The notes: generated from the letters alone by a model not told the origin. DNA of 13,629 nucleotides from Clavulina sp. PMI_390 (GCA_015039315.1 WIDE01000228.1:12111-25739), one strand, 5' to 3'; shown: positions 1 through 9,201, counted from the stretch's first letter. Numbers and translations are program-made.

Positions 1-431
1 TAGACGAGCTTCCTTTCCTGTCTGGCTCTGCCACCACCGGCAGTGCTGCCTGGCCCAGCCTGCAGTCCGACCTCAAGTGGTTCTCGCAGCAGTCCAACGG
101 CAAGAAGATCACCCTCACCGAGACCGGTACGTTTCCCTCCCCCACTCATCATATCTCTCCAATCGCTGACGTATCCGGATCGTTGTCTCTAGGTTGGCCC
201 CGTAACACTGCCGAGTGGAAGTCCGCCTCCAAGAACGCCGTCGCCTCCACCTCGTCCTCTGAAGGCTGGATGAACGTCCTGAACGACCACTGCAGCGATA
301 TGAAGTCTATTGCCGGTAAGGGCGGTGTTGGCTGGTTCTGGTCGACTTGGAACGACGGTGATATCCCCGGCTACGGAGTCGTCGATTCCAATGGCAAGGC
401 GACGTTCTCGTTCAAGGGCGTCACTTGCTAG
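1..431 (+). CDS. Glycoside hydrolase family 17 (endo-beta-1,3-glucanase-like), C-terminal part
   Basis: This is the 3' end of a gene cut off by the window start. Two exons (3-126 and 193-431) are joined by a 66 bp intron (127-192, GTACGT...CTCTAG) that splits a Gly codon and restores the motif LTETGWPRN. TETGWP is the GH17 signature around the catalytic nucleophile Glu; the acid/base Glu would lie upstream, outside the window. The later segment GGVGWFWSTWND...PGYGVVD matches the aromatic end of the GH17 barrel in fungal cell-wall glucanases. The visible part is 120 residues, ends FKGVTC, and shows no C-terminal GPI signal. Members hydrolyse or remodel beta-1,3-glucan in the fungal wall and are secreted or membrane-anchored by N-terminal signals not visible here. 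The TAG at 1-3 may itself be a splice acceptor, so the exact exon start is open. Codons are C-rich in third position and CpG content is near expectation. Confidence 0.88.
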   Translation, partial: DELPFLSGSATTGSAAWPSLQSDLKWFSQQSNGKKITLTETGTFPSPTHHISPIADVSGSLSLGWPRNTAEWKSASKNAVASTSSSEGWMNVLNDHCSDMKSIAGKGGVGWFWSTWNDGDIPGYGVVDSNGKATFSFKGVTC

Positions 432-548
432 GCTCCCGTCCACTCCACACCGGCCCCTCGTGCTTCCCTTCTTCCCGAGGGCCAACTTTCTTGGTTTCTT
501 TCCCCTTTCTATCCTTTATTCTTTTCCCACTTTCTTTTTTATTTATTA
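432..548 (+). other. Pyrimidine-rich 3' UTR of the GH17 gene
   Basis: Directly after the stop codon the + strand becomes strongly T/C-rich (about 463-548, runs such as CTTTCTTTTTTATTTATTATG). Such tracts are common in fungal 3' untranslated regions. No AATAAA-type signal is clearly placed, so the cleavage site is not called. Confidence 0.4.
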
Positions 549-2093
549 TGCGAGTTGAGTCTCGTTTCCTCTCATTGATATACCACGCACGCAGCCGTCG
601 CATATCTTATTCTCCTTCAAGCTCCAGTCTTGATTACTCTCCTCCTTTTATGTACGTGCGTGCCATGTACTCGTATGAAAGATGATGATGTTATTGTCTG
701 CCCTCGGCGGTTAGCAATGCTCATTTGATGTTTTCATTTTTCTCGCTATCTTGATGATCTACTGTGTAGCCACTTCACTTGATCTGTGAATTTGATGAAT
801 TTGATTGACTAAATGACTGCTTCAAGTGCTCGTCCTTTTATACACCCTTGAATTTTGTTCTATTATTTAGTGCTGTGCGTTTGTTCCTCGAGTATACAGT
901 GGTTCTGAAGCCCGCCATGAACCCTTCGGCTAACCCCCGATTTGAGGTACTTGTTTGGGTCGAGGCATGTCAATAAGACTTGCCAGCTTGATACTTTGCG
1001 CTGGCGTGGCTCCGTATAACGGCTCTCATCTGGCGTCTCCATGTCCAATCACTGGCTATTCCTTCCCCTTTAACTCCCTCCTTTCTTAATAAGGAAATCG
1101 CCTTTATTCTGCTTCGTAGCAGCGTAAAGGCTTCTCTCACGACGTTCTTCTGGCATACGCCTCGCTCTATTTTTCCTAATTTTGGTAGAATTTTGGTCTC
1201 GAGCCCTGTGTAGCCAGCTTGTACCATCCCAGCGTCGGCGAAGATCGATCCTCATCCAGCGGCTCATCCAGCCTTCAGCATCTAATCACGATTGACCATC
1301 CGCTCCTATGGCCAGTGCCGCCCAAAATCCTGGCCATTCTACCCTCCTAGGCTGTGTATTTGTGGCAAATAGAGCGCTATCTGAAGCTCTGAGTTCTGAT
1401 CCGCCAACGTGCGCCCATGGCCATTATCCGTAATCCCCTGTGGCTCGGAGGATCTGCTTGAGCCTTGCTCTCGCCACAGCACTGAGATGAGCGCGTCACT
1501 AGCTCACTGCCACTACGGTGGCCATGCGCGCCACTTTCGAACTGCTAGGCCAAGCCACGCTGCTGTGTTCCGGCCGCTTACTGAGCAGGTGGCATTATGG
1601 GCCCTTCCACCGAGTCTTTTCGACCATCCTTGACCTCCTTTGATGCTACAACATCTCAACCGGCCATTTCAATTTCAAGTCAAGTCCGAATCCACTACAC
1701 GGGGCCTCAAATCAGATCTGCAGTCCTCACTTATTTCGATCCGCCCCTACCTTGTCCAGATTTAGATGTGTGCGCCCTGAACTGCTGAGTTTCCACAACC
1801 TTCACAGTCGATCCGGGCAGATCCTGCGTTTAATCCCGGCTCGTCGGTCTAACGGGTGATCTGAGCGCTGTGATTACCCATCCTCCTGAAGAAGCGCCCA
1901 TGAGCTCTCCGCGCTAAACGAACGGCCAACCATACCCTTGATGCTATGATCATCGATCACATATACCTCGTGTAGCAGTCTTAACCCTCGCCAGATTTTG
2001 GAAAGTACACGATCGAAGTAGGAGTGGTCATGATCAATATGGAGACATTTCGAGGGCAAGAAAGTAAACTCTGTCGTTGCTCCCACTCCTTTA
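549..2093. other. Intergenic, no supported gene
   Basis: Open frames here are short (under 90 codons) on both strands, overlap each other, and show neither splice-compatible continuation nor recognisable motifs. The first 300 bases are T-rich with repeated TTGATGA-type words, as in a downstream untranslated region. The 5' exon(s) and promoter of copy A (2094-2738) probably lie in the last few hundred bases, but I could not place them. Confidence 0.4.
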
Positions 2094-2738
2094 ATGCTCA
2101 CTAGTCTCTCGATAGACTATCCATTATCTTTTAGACTGCAATGCTCAAGTGCCGCTGAGCCCTCAGATGTGCGTGATCCCCTAAGCGTGACAGTAGGCCC
2201 AAATCGTGAACAGAAAATCCCTGGCGAGGCAGATGAGCTCATCGTTTCCGCATTCGGAGCCACTATCTGTGCCACGCTATGGCGAGATCAAACCTCCATT
2301 GCGACGCCGCTCCTTGACAACTGGTCTCATATTCGAAGCGAACGGCTGGTGCATCGCACGGTGATCCTCATTTTCTACCGTTTGAAACCGAGAAAACATG
2401 CTGACGACTGGCCTGGCATCACCCATAGTCAAGCCCTACGAATATCTCGAACGCTGATGGGTTTCTGGTTCTATGTACCGTTGTCAGTAAGTAGCACTCT
2501 ACTCTTCCCAGTCACGGCGTTTGCTCGGCTCATCTTGATATGATCAATAGTCTGTTGGGGTGGAGAACGGTACTCGTACTTCAATGGCCACGTGTGGGTG
2601 CAATACAGGGATATACCACTTGGGGTTAACGGGACACGCTGGTGGGGTTCTTCGCTGGACCAGGAATGTCTTGCTTTTCTGTCGGAAAATGGGGAGCTTG
2701 TCTCTGTCCAGGTTGATAATGTCATAAACCTATCATAA
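2094..2738 (+). CDS. Hypothetical protein, copy A of a two-member local family (5' end unresolved)
   Basis: Exons 2094-2360, 2429-2486 and 2551-2738 join in frame. Intron 1 (2361-2428, 68 bp, GTGATC...CATAG) has a CTGAC branch-like site and phase 0. Intron 2 (2487-2550, 64 bp, GTAAGT...AATAG) has phase 1. The middle exon is 58 nt. The spliced product (170 residues from the ATG at 2094) contains LLDNWSHIRSERLVHR, then ADGFLVLCTVV, then HVWVQYRDIPLG and RWWGSSLDQECLAFL. The same motifs, intron phases and 58 nt exon occur in the gene at 7697-8496 (-), which is the main evidence that this is real. The ATG at 2094 may not be the true start: a TTTTAG acceptor at 2134, with the same phase as an intron in copy B, suggests a further upstream exon. 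I do not recognise the domain. No signal peptide or membrane span is evident in the visible part. Confidence 0.62.
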
Positions 2739-3143
2739 TTAACGCTCTTGCTTTCCTTTGCTCACCTCCCTCTACCACATTTTTTCAAATCTCCTCACAC
2801 CTCTTATGAAAGCACTTAGGTCGGAGCAAACCTAGTGTTTGATGGGATGACCTGTGAGGCCGTGTCTGATCACTGAGATCTCGACGGTTATTAAATGCAA
2901 TACATGCACATACAGATCCATTTTCGCCAGTCAGAAATCTGCTTTGGAACCAGCTGAAAGTTATGTTTTAAGTGAAACTCTAGCTTTATCCGCCATCCAC
3001 ACCATATAGTTTCCGGATCACGCTTCAGTCTTCAATCACCTTGCCATTACAAATAAGAAGATTGACCATTATGATTTTGGTTCAGTTTTCCTACTTTTTT
3101 CAGTCCGGCCTCCTGAGTTACGCTATATAATATGGCCCGAAAG
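2739..3143. other. Intergenic, A/T-rich, no gene seen
   Basis: No frame longer than 60 codons was found and no introns could be assembled. The stretch presumably includes the 3' UTR of copy A and precedes the repeat cluster that begins at 3144. Confidence 0.4.
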
Positions 3144-3187
3144 TACTGTACAAATACGATAGATAATTCACTGGGGTGTGACCGTGA
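3144..3187 (+). repeat. Degenerate copy of the MITE left end
   Basis: The segment starts TACTGTAC, has ACGA at the same offset as the left end of the element at 3387, then TTCA, TGGG and TGTGACC...GTGAC in the same order with small gaps. It resembles 3387-3430 but not the interior of that element. No matching right end was found before 3387, so it is either a solo relic or the left end of an older, nested insertion. The alignment was made by eye and is imperfect. Confidence 0.4.
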
Positions 3188-3263
3188 CGTAATTCAAGAC
3201 CACATCAAAAAAAGTCGGCCGCTGTCTCACCCTGTTTGACGTGTTTTCGTGTCTGAAACGGGT

Positions 3264-3355
3264 ACCCTTTGTTTGGACTGAGTTGATCCGTTTGGAATTT
3301 GGTCCGTTTAGCCCTCTAAACAGGCCAAACGGTCCAAACGGGCTAAACAAAGGGT
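3264..3355. repeat. Foldback palindrome rich in CCGTTTGG/CCGTTTAG words
   Basis: The arms ACCCTTTGTTT (3264-3274) and AAACAAAGGGT (3345-3355) are perfect inverted repeats. Inside them, GGTCCGTTTAGCC (3301-3313) pairs with GGCCAAACGGTCC (3323-3335) at 11 of 13 positions, and further CCGTTTGGA words occur on both arms. The single strand could fold into a hairpin of about 90 nt. It may be a tiny foldback element or the relic of another transposon end. It contains no credible coding sequence. Confidence 0.65.
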
Positions 3356-3386
3356 CCGATGGTATTTGCTGATGGCCAGGAAGCCA

Positions 3387-3405
3387 TACTGTACTGGAAC
3401 GACCA
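3387..3405 (+). repeat. Left terminal inverted repeat of the MITE with TA
   Basis: 19 bases (TA plus a 17 bp TIR) that are the exact reverse complement of 3898-3916. Confidence 0.8.
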
Positions 3406-3419
3406 TAAGTTCATGGGTT

Positions 3420-3433
3420 GTGACCTGTGACCA
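3420..3433 (+). repeat. Sub-terminal direct repeat GTGACCTGTGACCA, copy 1
   Basis: This 14-mer recurs exactly at 3835-3848 inside the same element, in the same orientation, about 70-80 bp inside the right end. It is itself a tandem of two GTGACC units. It may be a transposase recognition motif or an internal duplication. Confidence 0.6.
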
Positions 3434-3834
3434 AGTTCACGGCCAGAGACCGTTAGTTCACTAGTTCATACCCCGCTGTGACATGTGGCCAGGAAGAAAA
3501 TACCCTCTTGTATGCAGTTCAAAACAACAAACCCATTCGTCGCCGAGCTAATGCTCACTGGAACTTACTATTAAATGTATACTACGGCCCAGCCGTGCTC
3601 GCCTTTGCAACGTTTGAGTGCATTTGATATCCATTGGCAGGCCGATATGTGATTGACCAATTGGCCCACATATCTGAAAAATAAAGTGCGGGCGATCCTC
3701 TCACCAACTTCCTTGTTTATCGACTCAAACACACGTTCATGGCTGTCAACACCTTTCTCGAGAATTTTCGGGAATTTATGCTGAATTTTTGAGGATTTTG
3801 ACCGTTTTATAAGCGCTCACCGCCTTCGGCATTA

Positions 3835-3848
3835 GTGACCTGTGACCA
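3835..3848 (+). repeat. Sub-terminal direct repeat GTGACCTGTGACCA, copy 2
   Basis: Exact second copy of the 14-mer at 3420-3433. Confidence 0.6.
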
Positions 3849-3897
3849 TCGCGACAAGTTCGGTTCAAAGGGGTTCGCGGCGTGTGACTGAACTTTG

Positions 3898-3916
3898 TGG
3901 TCGTTCCAGTACAGTA
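3898..3916 (-). repeat. Right terminal inverted repeat of the MITE with TA
   Basis: The exact reverse complement of 3387-3405. The inner continuation (AACTTTG on the + strand) also matches the left arm after a one-base offset. Confidence 0.8.
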
Positions 3917-4844
3917 ATTCATTATTATATTGCAGTCGGCTCTGAGAATACACAATCCGATAAACCCCTGGCTTACTGATAACGCCCCAGAATCTTAATG
4001 GGAAAATTCATTCTGGCACTTCAACAATAGATCTAGCTGACTCGAAATGTGAAGCCAAACATTGATGCGATAATGGGAATTTTGGCTGTGTTGACCTTGA
4101 GGCTCGATGAAAACAAAGGTAATCATATGCACTAACAACGCATGTCTCATCCAGGAATCGTCGGTTGAATTGGAAAGTTGGCCACTTGTCCAAGCACCTT
4201 CTCTAGATATTTTTAGGCGCTCAGATATCCCTCCAAGCTCGTTCTTCGGTCTTGATCCTGCTCCTTGAAGGGATCATGGTAGCTTGCCTCTTTTCCGTGA
4301 CGTATATTTGCACACATCAAAGATTACGTTTTATAATTCCTCCTAACCATGGATTTTTCTATCGCTCAGGCTATACTGCTCAACCTTTATTCTCATCCTG
4401 AGTAACTTACACTCTCATCATGGTGTTACCATTGGTGCCGGAGCTCGCGTTCTAGAAATATGTCTATGAGATGATTACTCCATATCACTACTCTATCACT
4501 CTGTGCCTGCCTATTCACTTCATCCGGAGCCTACCGGTGCCTCTGAGACGACGACGTAAGTTAGAGCAAGGTTTCCCATCTCTCCAACATTATAGCCGAA
4601 TGGCGATTGACCCAAGGAGTCTTTATGCACCAGCGGTGACCTAGCCGGGCAATCGTCTTTCTCACCTAGCCCTTTACTGTGCATCTCAATCACCATATGA
4701 GCTTTTTTCACCTTCTCACACAGCCACTATTGCTGCAAATACCCTCGGTTCCTCCTTTGAATTGGCTGGAGTGGTCATTTGTAAGCTCCAGGGTTCCTCG
4801 CATCCATCCTAAATATTCCTCGAATCAGCATCTATCTCATCAAA
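3917..4844. other. Intergenic, no supported gene
   Basis: Only short frames on either strand, none with motif or splice support. A TGACGTA word near 4298 is CRE-like but isolated, and is not called as a regulatory site. Confidence 0.4.
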
Positions 4845-5099
4845 ATGTTGCTCACTCCTGTGCGCTTGCTGTTCCCTGAACAACAATATAAACTAGCCGC
4901 TTCAACATACAGGAACGGCAGTCTCATATATGCTTGCCGTCATTATGAAGAATTGGGCTCATTCACCGTTATTAGAATCGGATATTTTGAAGGTACAGGC
5001 CTCTCCGACACATGTGGCTTTTTGAAGGTGCTGTATACACAAAACTTGCCCGCTTCCCTGCCACCACCACCACCACCACCACCTCTATCACCACATTAG
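4845..5099 (+). CDS. Doubtful small ORF (84 codons)
   Basis: An ATG in reasonable context (TCAAAATG) opens an 84-codon frame beginning MLLTPVRLLFPEQQYKLAAS. The first ~48 residues have a plausible mixed composition. The last part is encoded by a CCA microsatellite (poly-Pro) and is probably not translated, or is intronic: GTACAG at about 4993 could be a donor and CATTAG near 5098 an acceptor. I found no family resemblance. It could be the first exon of a gene that continues downstream, or chance. Confidence 0.22.
   Translation: MLLTPVRLLFPEQQYKLAASTYRNGSLIYACRHYEELGSFTVIRIGYFEGTGLSDTCGFLKVLYTQNLPASLPPPPPPPPLSPH
5061..5083 (+). repeat. (CCA)n microsatellite
   Basis: A 23 bp run of perfect CCA repeats, followed by the related words CTATCACCACATT. 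Confidence 0.9.
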
Positions 5100-5267
5100 C
5101 ACCACTCTGGCCAGTGAGGTACCTTCCTTGACATGTGGTGATAAGTGGTGCTGCTGAACATAGCCTTCGTAACTGCCACGGAAGCTCCGTTATAAACTCA
5201 TCGAGAATATGGCGAGTTAACATCATAACTGAAAAATATCTCTTGAGCCTTCGCCTACGTTACTGTA

Positions 5268-5761
5268 ATGTCTGCAATCGCCGCTGTAAACCAACAGCTT
5301 CAACGTCTTGAAGCCTCCAAGGAAAGCGGCATAATCCAGTTTTTTCACTATCCTCACCCTTCCCTATAGGCTTTTAGCACCTCTAAACAACGATGGGAAG
5401 TGAATAGTAAGAATATTTTATGCTTGAGTGTAATAAAAACCCTGGAAAGTATTTTGCGCCTAGTTGCTTCCTCGAAGGTGAAGGAATACCCAAAAGGTGT
5501 GGTCTTGCATGCCACTAGTACTGATGAAGAAGCTGCCTGTGGAGAGCTCCGACCCATCCTAGAACGGCTGACCCGCATTTAGAAGACTCTACTCTGGCTT
5601 GGTTCCGACCCAGGCGTGAACCCACCCCCATAGTGATTTTCTCTAACTTCAAGGTAGTATCACTTCCGCCACCAGAACTCATGGAGTTCCCGGCGGTAGA
5701 AGACGCGACTTCGTACTTGACACCAAAGCTCGGTGTAAATATCATCACTTACAACTTGTAG
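5268..5761 (+). CDS. Small spliced hypothetical gene
   Basis: A proposed model has exons 5268-5338, 5378-5406, 5464-5517 and 5583-5761, giving 110 residues. It starts MSAIAAVNQQLQRLEASKES, a probable helix, and ends with LAWFRPRREPTPIVIF...TYNL. The second intron (5407-5463, GTAAGA...CCTAG) and third intron (5518-5582, GTACTG...CTGACCCGCATTTAG with a good branch site) look credible. The first (5339-5377, 39 bp, GTTTTT donor) is weak, although it removes an in-frame TAG and keeps frame. Alternatively, intron 3 is not removed and the protein ends at 5582 after STDEEAACGELRPILERLTRI, which also looks coding; a frameshifted pseudogene is a third reading. The protein family is not recognised. Base composition resembles that of the surrounding genes, without CpG loss. 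Confidence 0.42.
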
Positions 5762-7696
5762 AATCAACATTAAATTCTTAAATCATTGAAAGAATCAGAA
5801 TTCCACTAGCTCTAAGTATACATCGTACGAGATTTCAGTCCTTCGGGGGGTGGAATTCAATGGCCCGCTGTTGATCATTTCATTATGGTAACCAAGATAA
5901 TCTTGTGATTGACATAAACTAGTGTGGGGACTACAGCTGCAAGCACAATTATGTGAATCTCCAAGGGAGCATCGCATGGTTTTCCCGAGTATGGTCTACT
6001 GGTCCGAAGGGAACTGATGGCTGTGTTCAATATATGTACGATGACATCCCAAATCGCATCCCAGAATTAATGAGAACGAGAAAGTAAATAGCTTGCGATG
6101 ATGGGGGTTCAGAACTCCATATTCTATGGTTCACTCAGACTAAGGCAATAAGCAATCCTTCTGGGTGTGTTGTGTTGAGGATTTGAGAACCGGTGGGGGC
6201 GAGTGAGAGACTCCGTTTGTAATGTAGCGCAGGCAGCCTACAATAGTCTCTTCTATGAAAATACAATCTCATAGCATTGCAAGATGTTTGTGTGAGCAGA
6301 CTGTTATGTTTTGCGTCAAAAGCGAAATAAGAATGTGAATACTCCTGATATCCGAGGCAATACTGTGATGGAAAACTGTTCCCAAATTGAAATCCAACGA
6401 GTGAGGGGTGACGACAGCGCATATGCCATTATCAAGGGGTTGCGGAGCGGTAAAGCTATAGACTGATGAGTCAAAGAAGCAGAAGTGTCAAGTCGTCAAC
6501 GAGAAATAGACAGCGAGAGACTGTTCACGGAATATCTGAGTGGAAGGATGGATTTAGAGATCAAAGAGTGCTTGAAAGCGGGAGGAATGGGAAAGCCTAT
6601 CGTTGCAACGCATGATAAGATGGGATTTATTCGTGGCGCAAGGATATCCAGTGCAGTTGAATATAGTGATGGGTATCGTTCAGTTCAAGTGGAGTGAGTT
6701 CATGAATGAGTAATAGATTAGATTGAGCGGGACAGAGAGTGATGATATCTACATTGCAGCATGGCAGCGGGTAATTGTTAGACAGCAAAAGAGTTTGTTA
6801 GCGAGCTGTTTACATGGACCTAGCCGATCTTGCTACAGTAATCTAGCTAACAACCGCCCTCGGGGCTCTACTGAAGTACTTACAGCGCTCTTACTCAGTC
6901 AGAGAAGTAAGGTGCAGTAATGATGAAAATGAAAGGCGAGCGAGAAAACTGCAAGATCATATCGTGAGCAAGCGGACAATGATGGGATGATAGGAATATC
7001 ACATACTGCGAGCACGTCTAACGCCACATATGGAACCGTTTGAGCAGCTCCATTTGTTGGCAACAGCGGCTGTAGCCGCGGGAAGAGCAAGCATCCATTG
7101 TACAGAGAGGTGGTACTCAGAAGCGAGGGGTAAACAACATTCCAGCAGGACAATCTCAAACCACACCAGACCAGACGGCTCAAACTAATCATATATAGAC
7201 CCGATTGCAGCTAGCCTACAACCCATGCAATAAACAATATAGGATAGCTCCCGCCCTAGGCGCCAAGGTTGGGAGCCCGATGCGGTAAGGCCGGTTCTCT
7301 CTCTCTCCAGTAGGACGATATGTATGATCGCTGGATCAAGTGAGCGTTGGCGTCGAACAACAGTCCAGATGTTCATTGAGGCTCAAAGCAAGCGGTTCAA
7401 ACCATGGGATGGCTTGCGCAGTGCTGGGGAGAGTGGGCAAGGTACGGAGAGACGGAAAAGGGGGAAACGCGCACGTGACCATCCAAGCGTGGGGATCAGA
7501 CCAATGGGCCAATCAGCTCACTACCGGCGGGACAAAGTCTCCCGGTTTTATAATATTAGAAATAGGGTTTAGAGGGTGGGCTGACTGAAATACTAGGTAA
7601 AATGAAATGACGAGTCGATAAATTGGATTTTTCTACATCATCCCTGAGAATTATAAAATAATGCAAGCCTTATGTCGTGCCCTGCGTCCGCAAATA
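5762..7696. other. Intergenic, no supported gene
   Basis: Nearly 2 kb with only short, overlapping frames on both strands (for example 95 codons on the minus strand ending at 6135, and 70 codons on + from a GTG at 6485). None has a recognisable motif, a good start context or spliceable extensions. The + strand around 6440-6720 is purine-rich. A small gene could be missed here. Confidence 0.35.
7501..7556 (+). promoter_or_regulatory. Two CCAAT boxes and an A/T box, orphan promoter-like cluster
   Basis: CCAAT occurs at 7501-7505 and 7509-7513, followed about 35-40 bp later by TTTTATAATATT (7546-7557). This resembles a CCAAT plus TATA promoter reading rightward. The only downstream ATGs (7600s) open frames of a few codons and the next gene runs the other way, so a functional role is uncertain. 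Confidence 0.25.
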
Positions 7697-8496
7697 TCAA
7701 AGGGCTCCTGCGTAGTAAAGAGAATACAGAATTTGTCTGTCAAGCGCAGAACCCCACCACTGGCAGTTGAAGTGCTCATGGAACTCGTACCAAGGCGCCC
7801 AGAATAAATGTTGGATGAACATTGCCACCCCTTCACCTTTGACTGTCAGAACAGGATAGGATGTAAATAAGTCTCTCCGGGGAAAACGCTGTCGGAACTT
7901 TGTAATTACCATTAATGGAGCATTCGAAGAGATACCCATTGATGTTAGTAGTTAACAAAGGCCTGGACTATTGGGAGACATAAGATACCAAGGACATCGC
8001 ATAGCGGATCTAGTGTTTTTACCTTGCGTTCGACGATACGACCGCTCACTATTCGTTGCCAATTATCCAGGAGCCCCGGAGCGGATTTAGTGGACCGGCT
8101 CCAAACAGAGGCTGTAGTTATCTGGTTCTCTAGATGTACGCTGACGAATGGGGAGCCTGGGATGTCAATAACTTCACGTCGTAGGGCGGGGAAGCTCTGT
8201 GGTGCAGGTATGCTCTCGGGAATATTCGTTGCGCTTTGGGAGAGTGAGATCGGAGACGTGGAGCCGAGAATCTTGCTGTGGCCCTTCCATCCCGTAAGCA
8301 TATATGCCCCCACATCCAAAAAATCATACGCATTGATATGGTCGCGAAGATCGGGAGTGTTGGACATAGCGGAGCCTAGGGCACACGGTGGAAGTGATCG
8401 AGTGCCAGCACCAAGGACCGTGTCACATGGGCGCCCCTTGTTGTCTTGAGAGAGCGATCCAAGCGCCGTCGGATGACGAAAGCGCAGGAAAACCAT
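7697..8496 (-). CDS. Hypothetical protein, copy B of a two-member local family
   Basis: On the minus strand, exons 8496-8023, 7967-7910 and 7842-7697 join in frame to 225 residues. Intron 8022-7968 (55 bp, GTAAAA...AATAG) is phase 0; intron 7909-7843 (67 bp, GTAATT...GACAG) is phase 1. The middle exon is 58 nt, exactly as in copy A (2094-2738). Shared sequence includes PGLLDNWQRI...GRIVERK, NINGYLFEC and CQWWGSALDRQ. A further 54 bp candidate intron (8329-8276, GTATGA...CACAG) is a multiple of three, so it can be spliced or retained without changing frame. If it is spliced, the start is more likely the ATG at 8367 (MSNTPDLRDHINA) than that at 8496. I do not recognise the domain and see no signal peptide. 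It is divergent from the TPR-like gene, with about 0.7 kb between their starts. Confidence 0.66.
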
Positions 8497-9201
8497 CGTA
8501 ACAACCTAATTTTACTGACTAGCGATTCTAAAAATCATCTACATGTAGAAACTACGATCAAGAAGGCGTTATTATAACAGCCCGAATAACCTATGTACAA
8601 TATGGAATCACCATCGCAGTGCTATTGGCGCTCGCGGTGTGAGTCGTGTCACCGATGTGCTCCAGCTGTTGGCTCACAAAGTTCGTGTCACTTTCTGGTT
8701 AAATGCCTTATATTCCTATTGGACTGTCTAAGCCCGATGTTTTATTAAATCTAATAAATCCGGACGGCTGTGATGTGTTCCTAGCGCGCCATTTCTCAAC
8801 CGGGGCGAAAGCGTTGTTATGTTCCAGCAAGCAAGCACTTTTTGAATGACTCAGCTTCTCTGACAGAATAATATGTCATCTAAAGCTCAGGTGATGTGGA
8901 CACCATATTGTTTGTGACTGTTGATGCTGTGCTCAGCAGGGGCGATACCTAGTTCCGATTGTTCCAGGTATGTTTGATCTTGATGCGCCTTATCAACGCG
9001 ACTTGTCACCCCTCCTCAGCATCTAATCCGATGATACGAGCCAGTGGTCCGCAAGTGTGCTCTTGCTTCCCCTCTCCACGAGATCTGAGAATTTTGCTTG
9101 TATCAAGATTTCTCCGCAGGGGTTTGGGCGTCTCTTTGCCAATAAAGGATAATATAAGGTTCTAGGAGAATCAAAATCCACATCACCATTGTTCTATCAC
9201 C
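8497..9201. other. Divergent intergenic region between copy B and the TPR-like gene
   Basis: A 705 bp stretch separates two genes transcribed away from each other and presumably holds both promoters. The frames inside are short and not credible as genes. Confidence 0.5.

Larger units (their letters stand above)
3387..3916. mobile_element. Non-autonomous TIR DNA transposon (MITE-like, TA target duplication)
   Basis: The segment begins TACTGTACTGGAACGACCA (3387-3405) and ends with its exact reverse complement (3898-3916). The outermost TA on each side can be read as a 2 bp target duplication, leaving a 526 bp element with 17 bp perfect terminal repeats. The similarity continues inward (AAGTTCA on both arms, one-base offset). 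The interior has no frame over 60 codons, so there is no transposase and mobility would depend on one supplied in trans. TA duplication and short TIRs are the pattern of Tc1/mariner/pogo-superfamily elements, so that assignment is an inference. Sub-terminal GTGACC repeats could be transposase binding sites. Confidence 0.72.

Noticed and set aside
4972..5226. Minus-strand frame with a poly-Val stretch
   Set aside because: The valine run is the antisense of the CCA microsatellite; there is no independent coding evidence.
6135..6422. 95-codon minus-strand frame
   Set aside because: No recognisable motif, no supporting splice structure and no composition bias; a chance frame is likely in this length of non-coding DNA.
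7390..7415. tRNA T-arm-like GGTTCAAACC
   Set aside because: The flanking bases do not form the T stem, and no acceptor, D or anticodon arms could be built around it. No tRNA was found in the window.
7898..8022. Alternative 125 bp intron in copy B using the perfect TACTAAC branch-like word and the AAAG acceptor at 7898
   Set aside because: It would skip the 58 nt exon that copy A also has with the same phases; the two-intron model matches copy A much better.
8024..8449. 141-codon frame on the + strand
   Set aside because: It is the antisense shadow of copy B and has no supporting motif or splice extension.
7945..8496. Single-exon reading of copy B as a 183-codon gene ending at 7945
   Set aside because: The last ~25 codons read through a canonical intron (8022-7968). 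Splicing restores motifs shared with copy A at the same positions.
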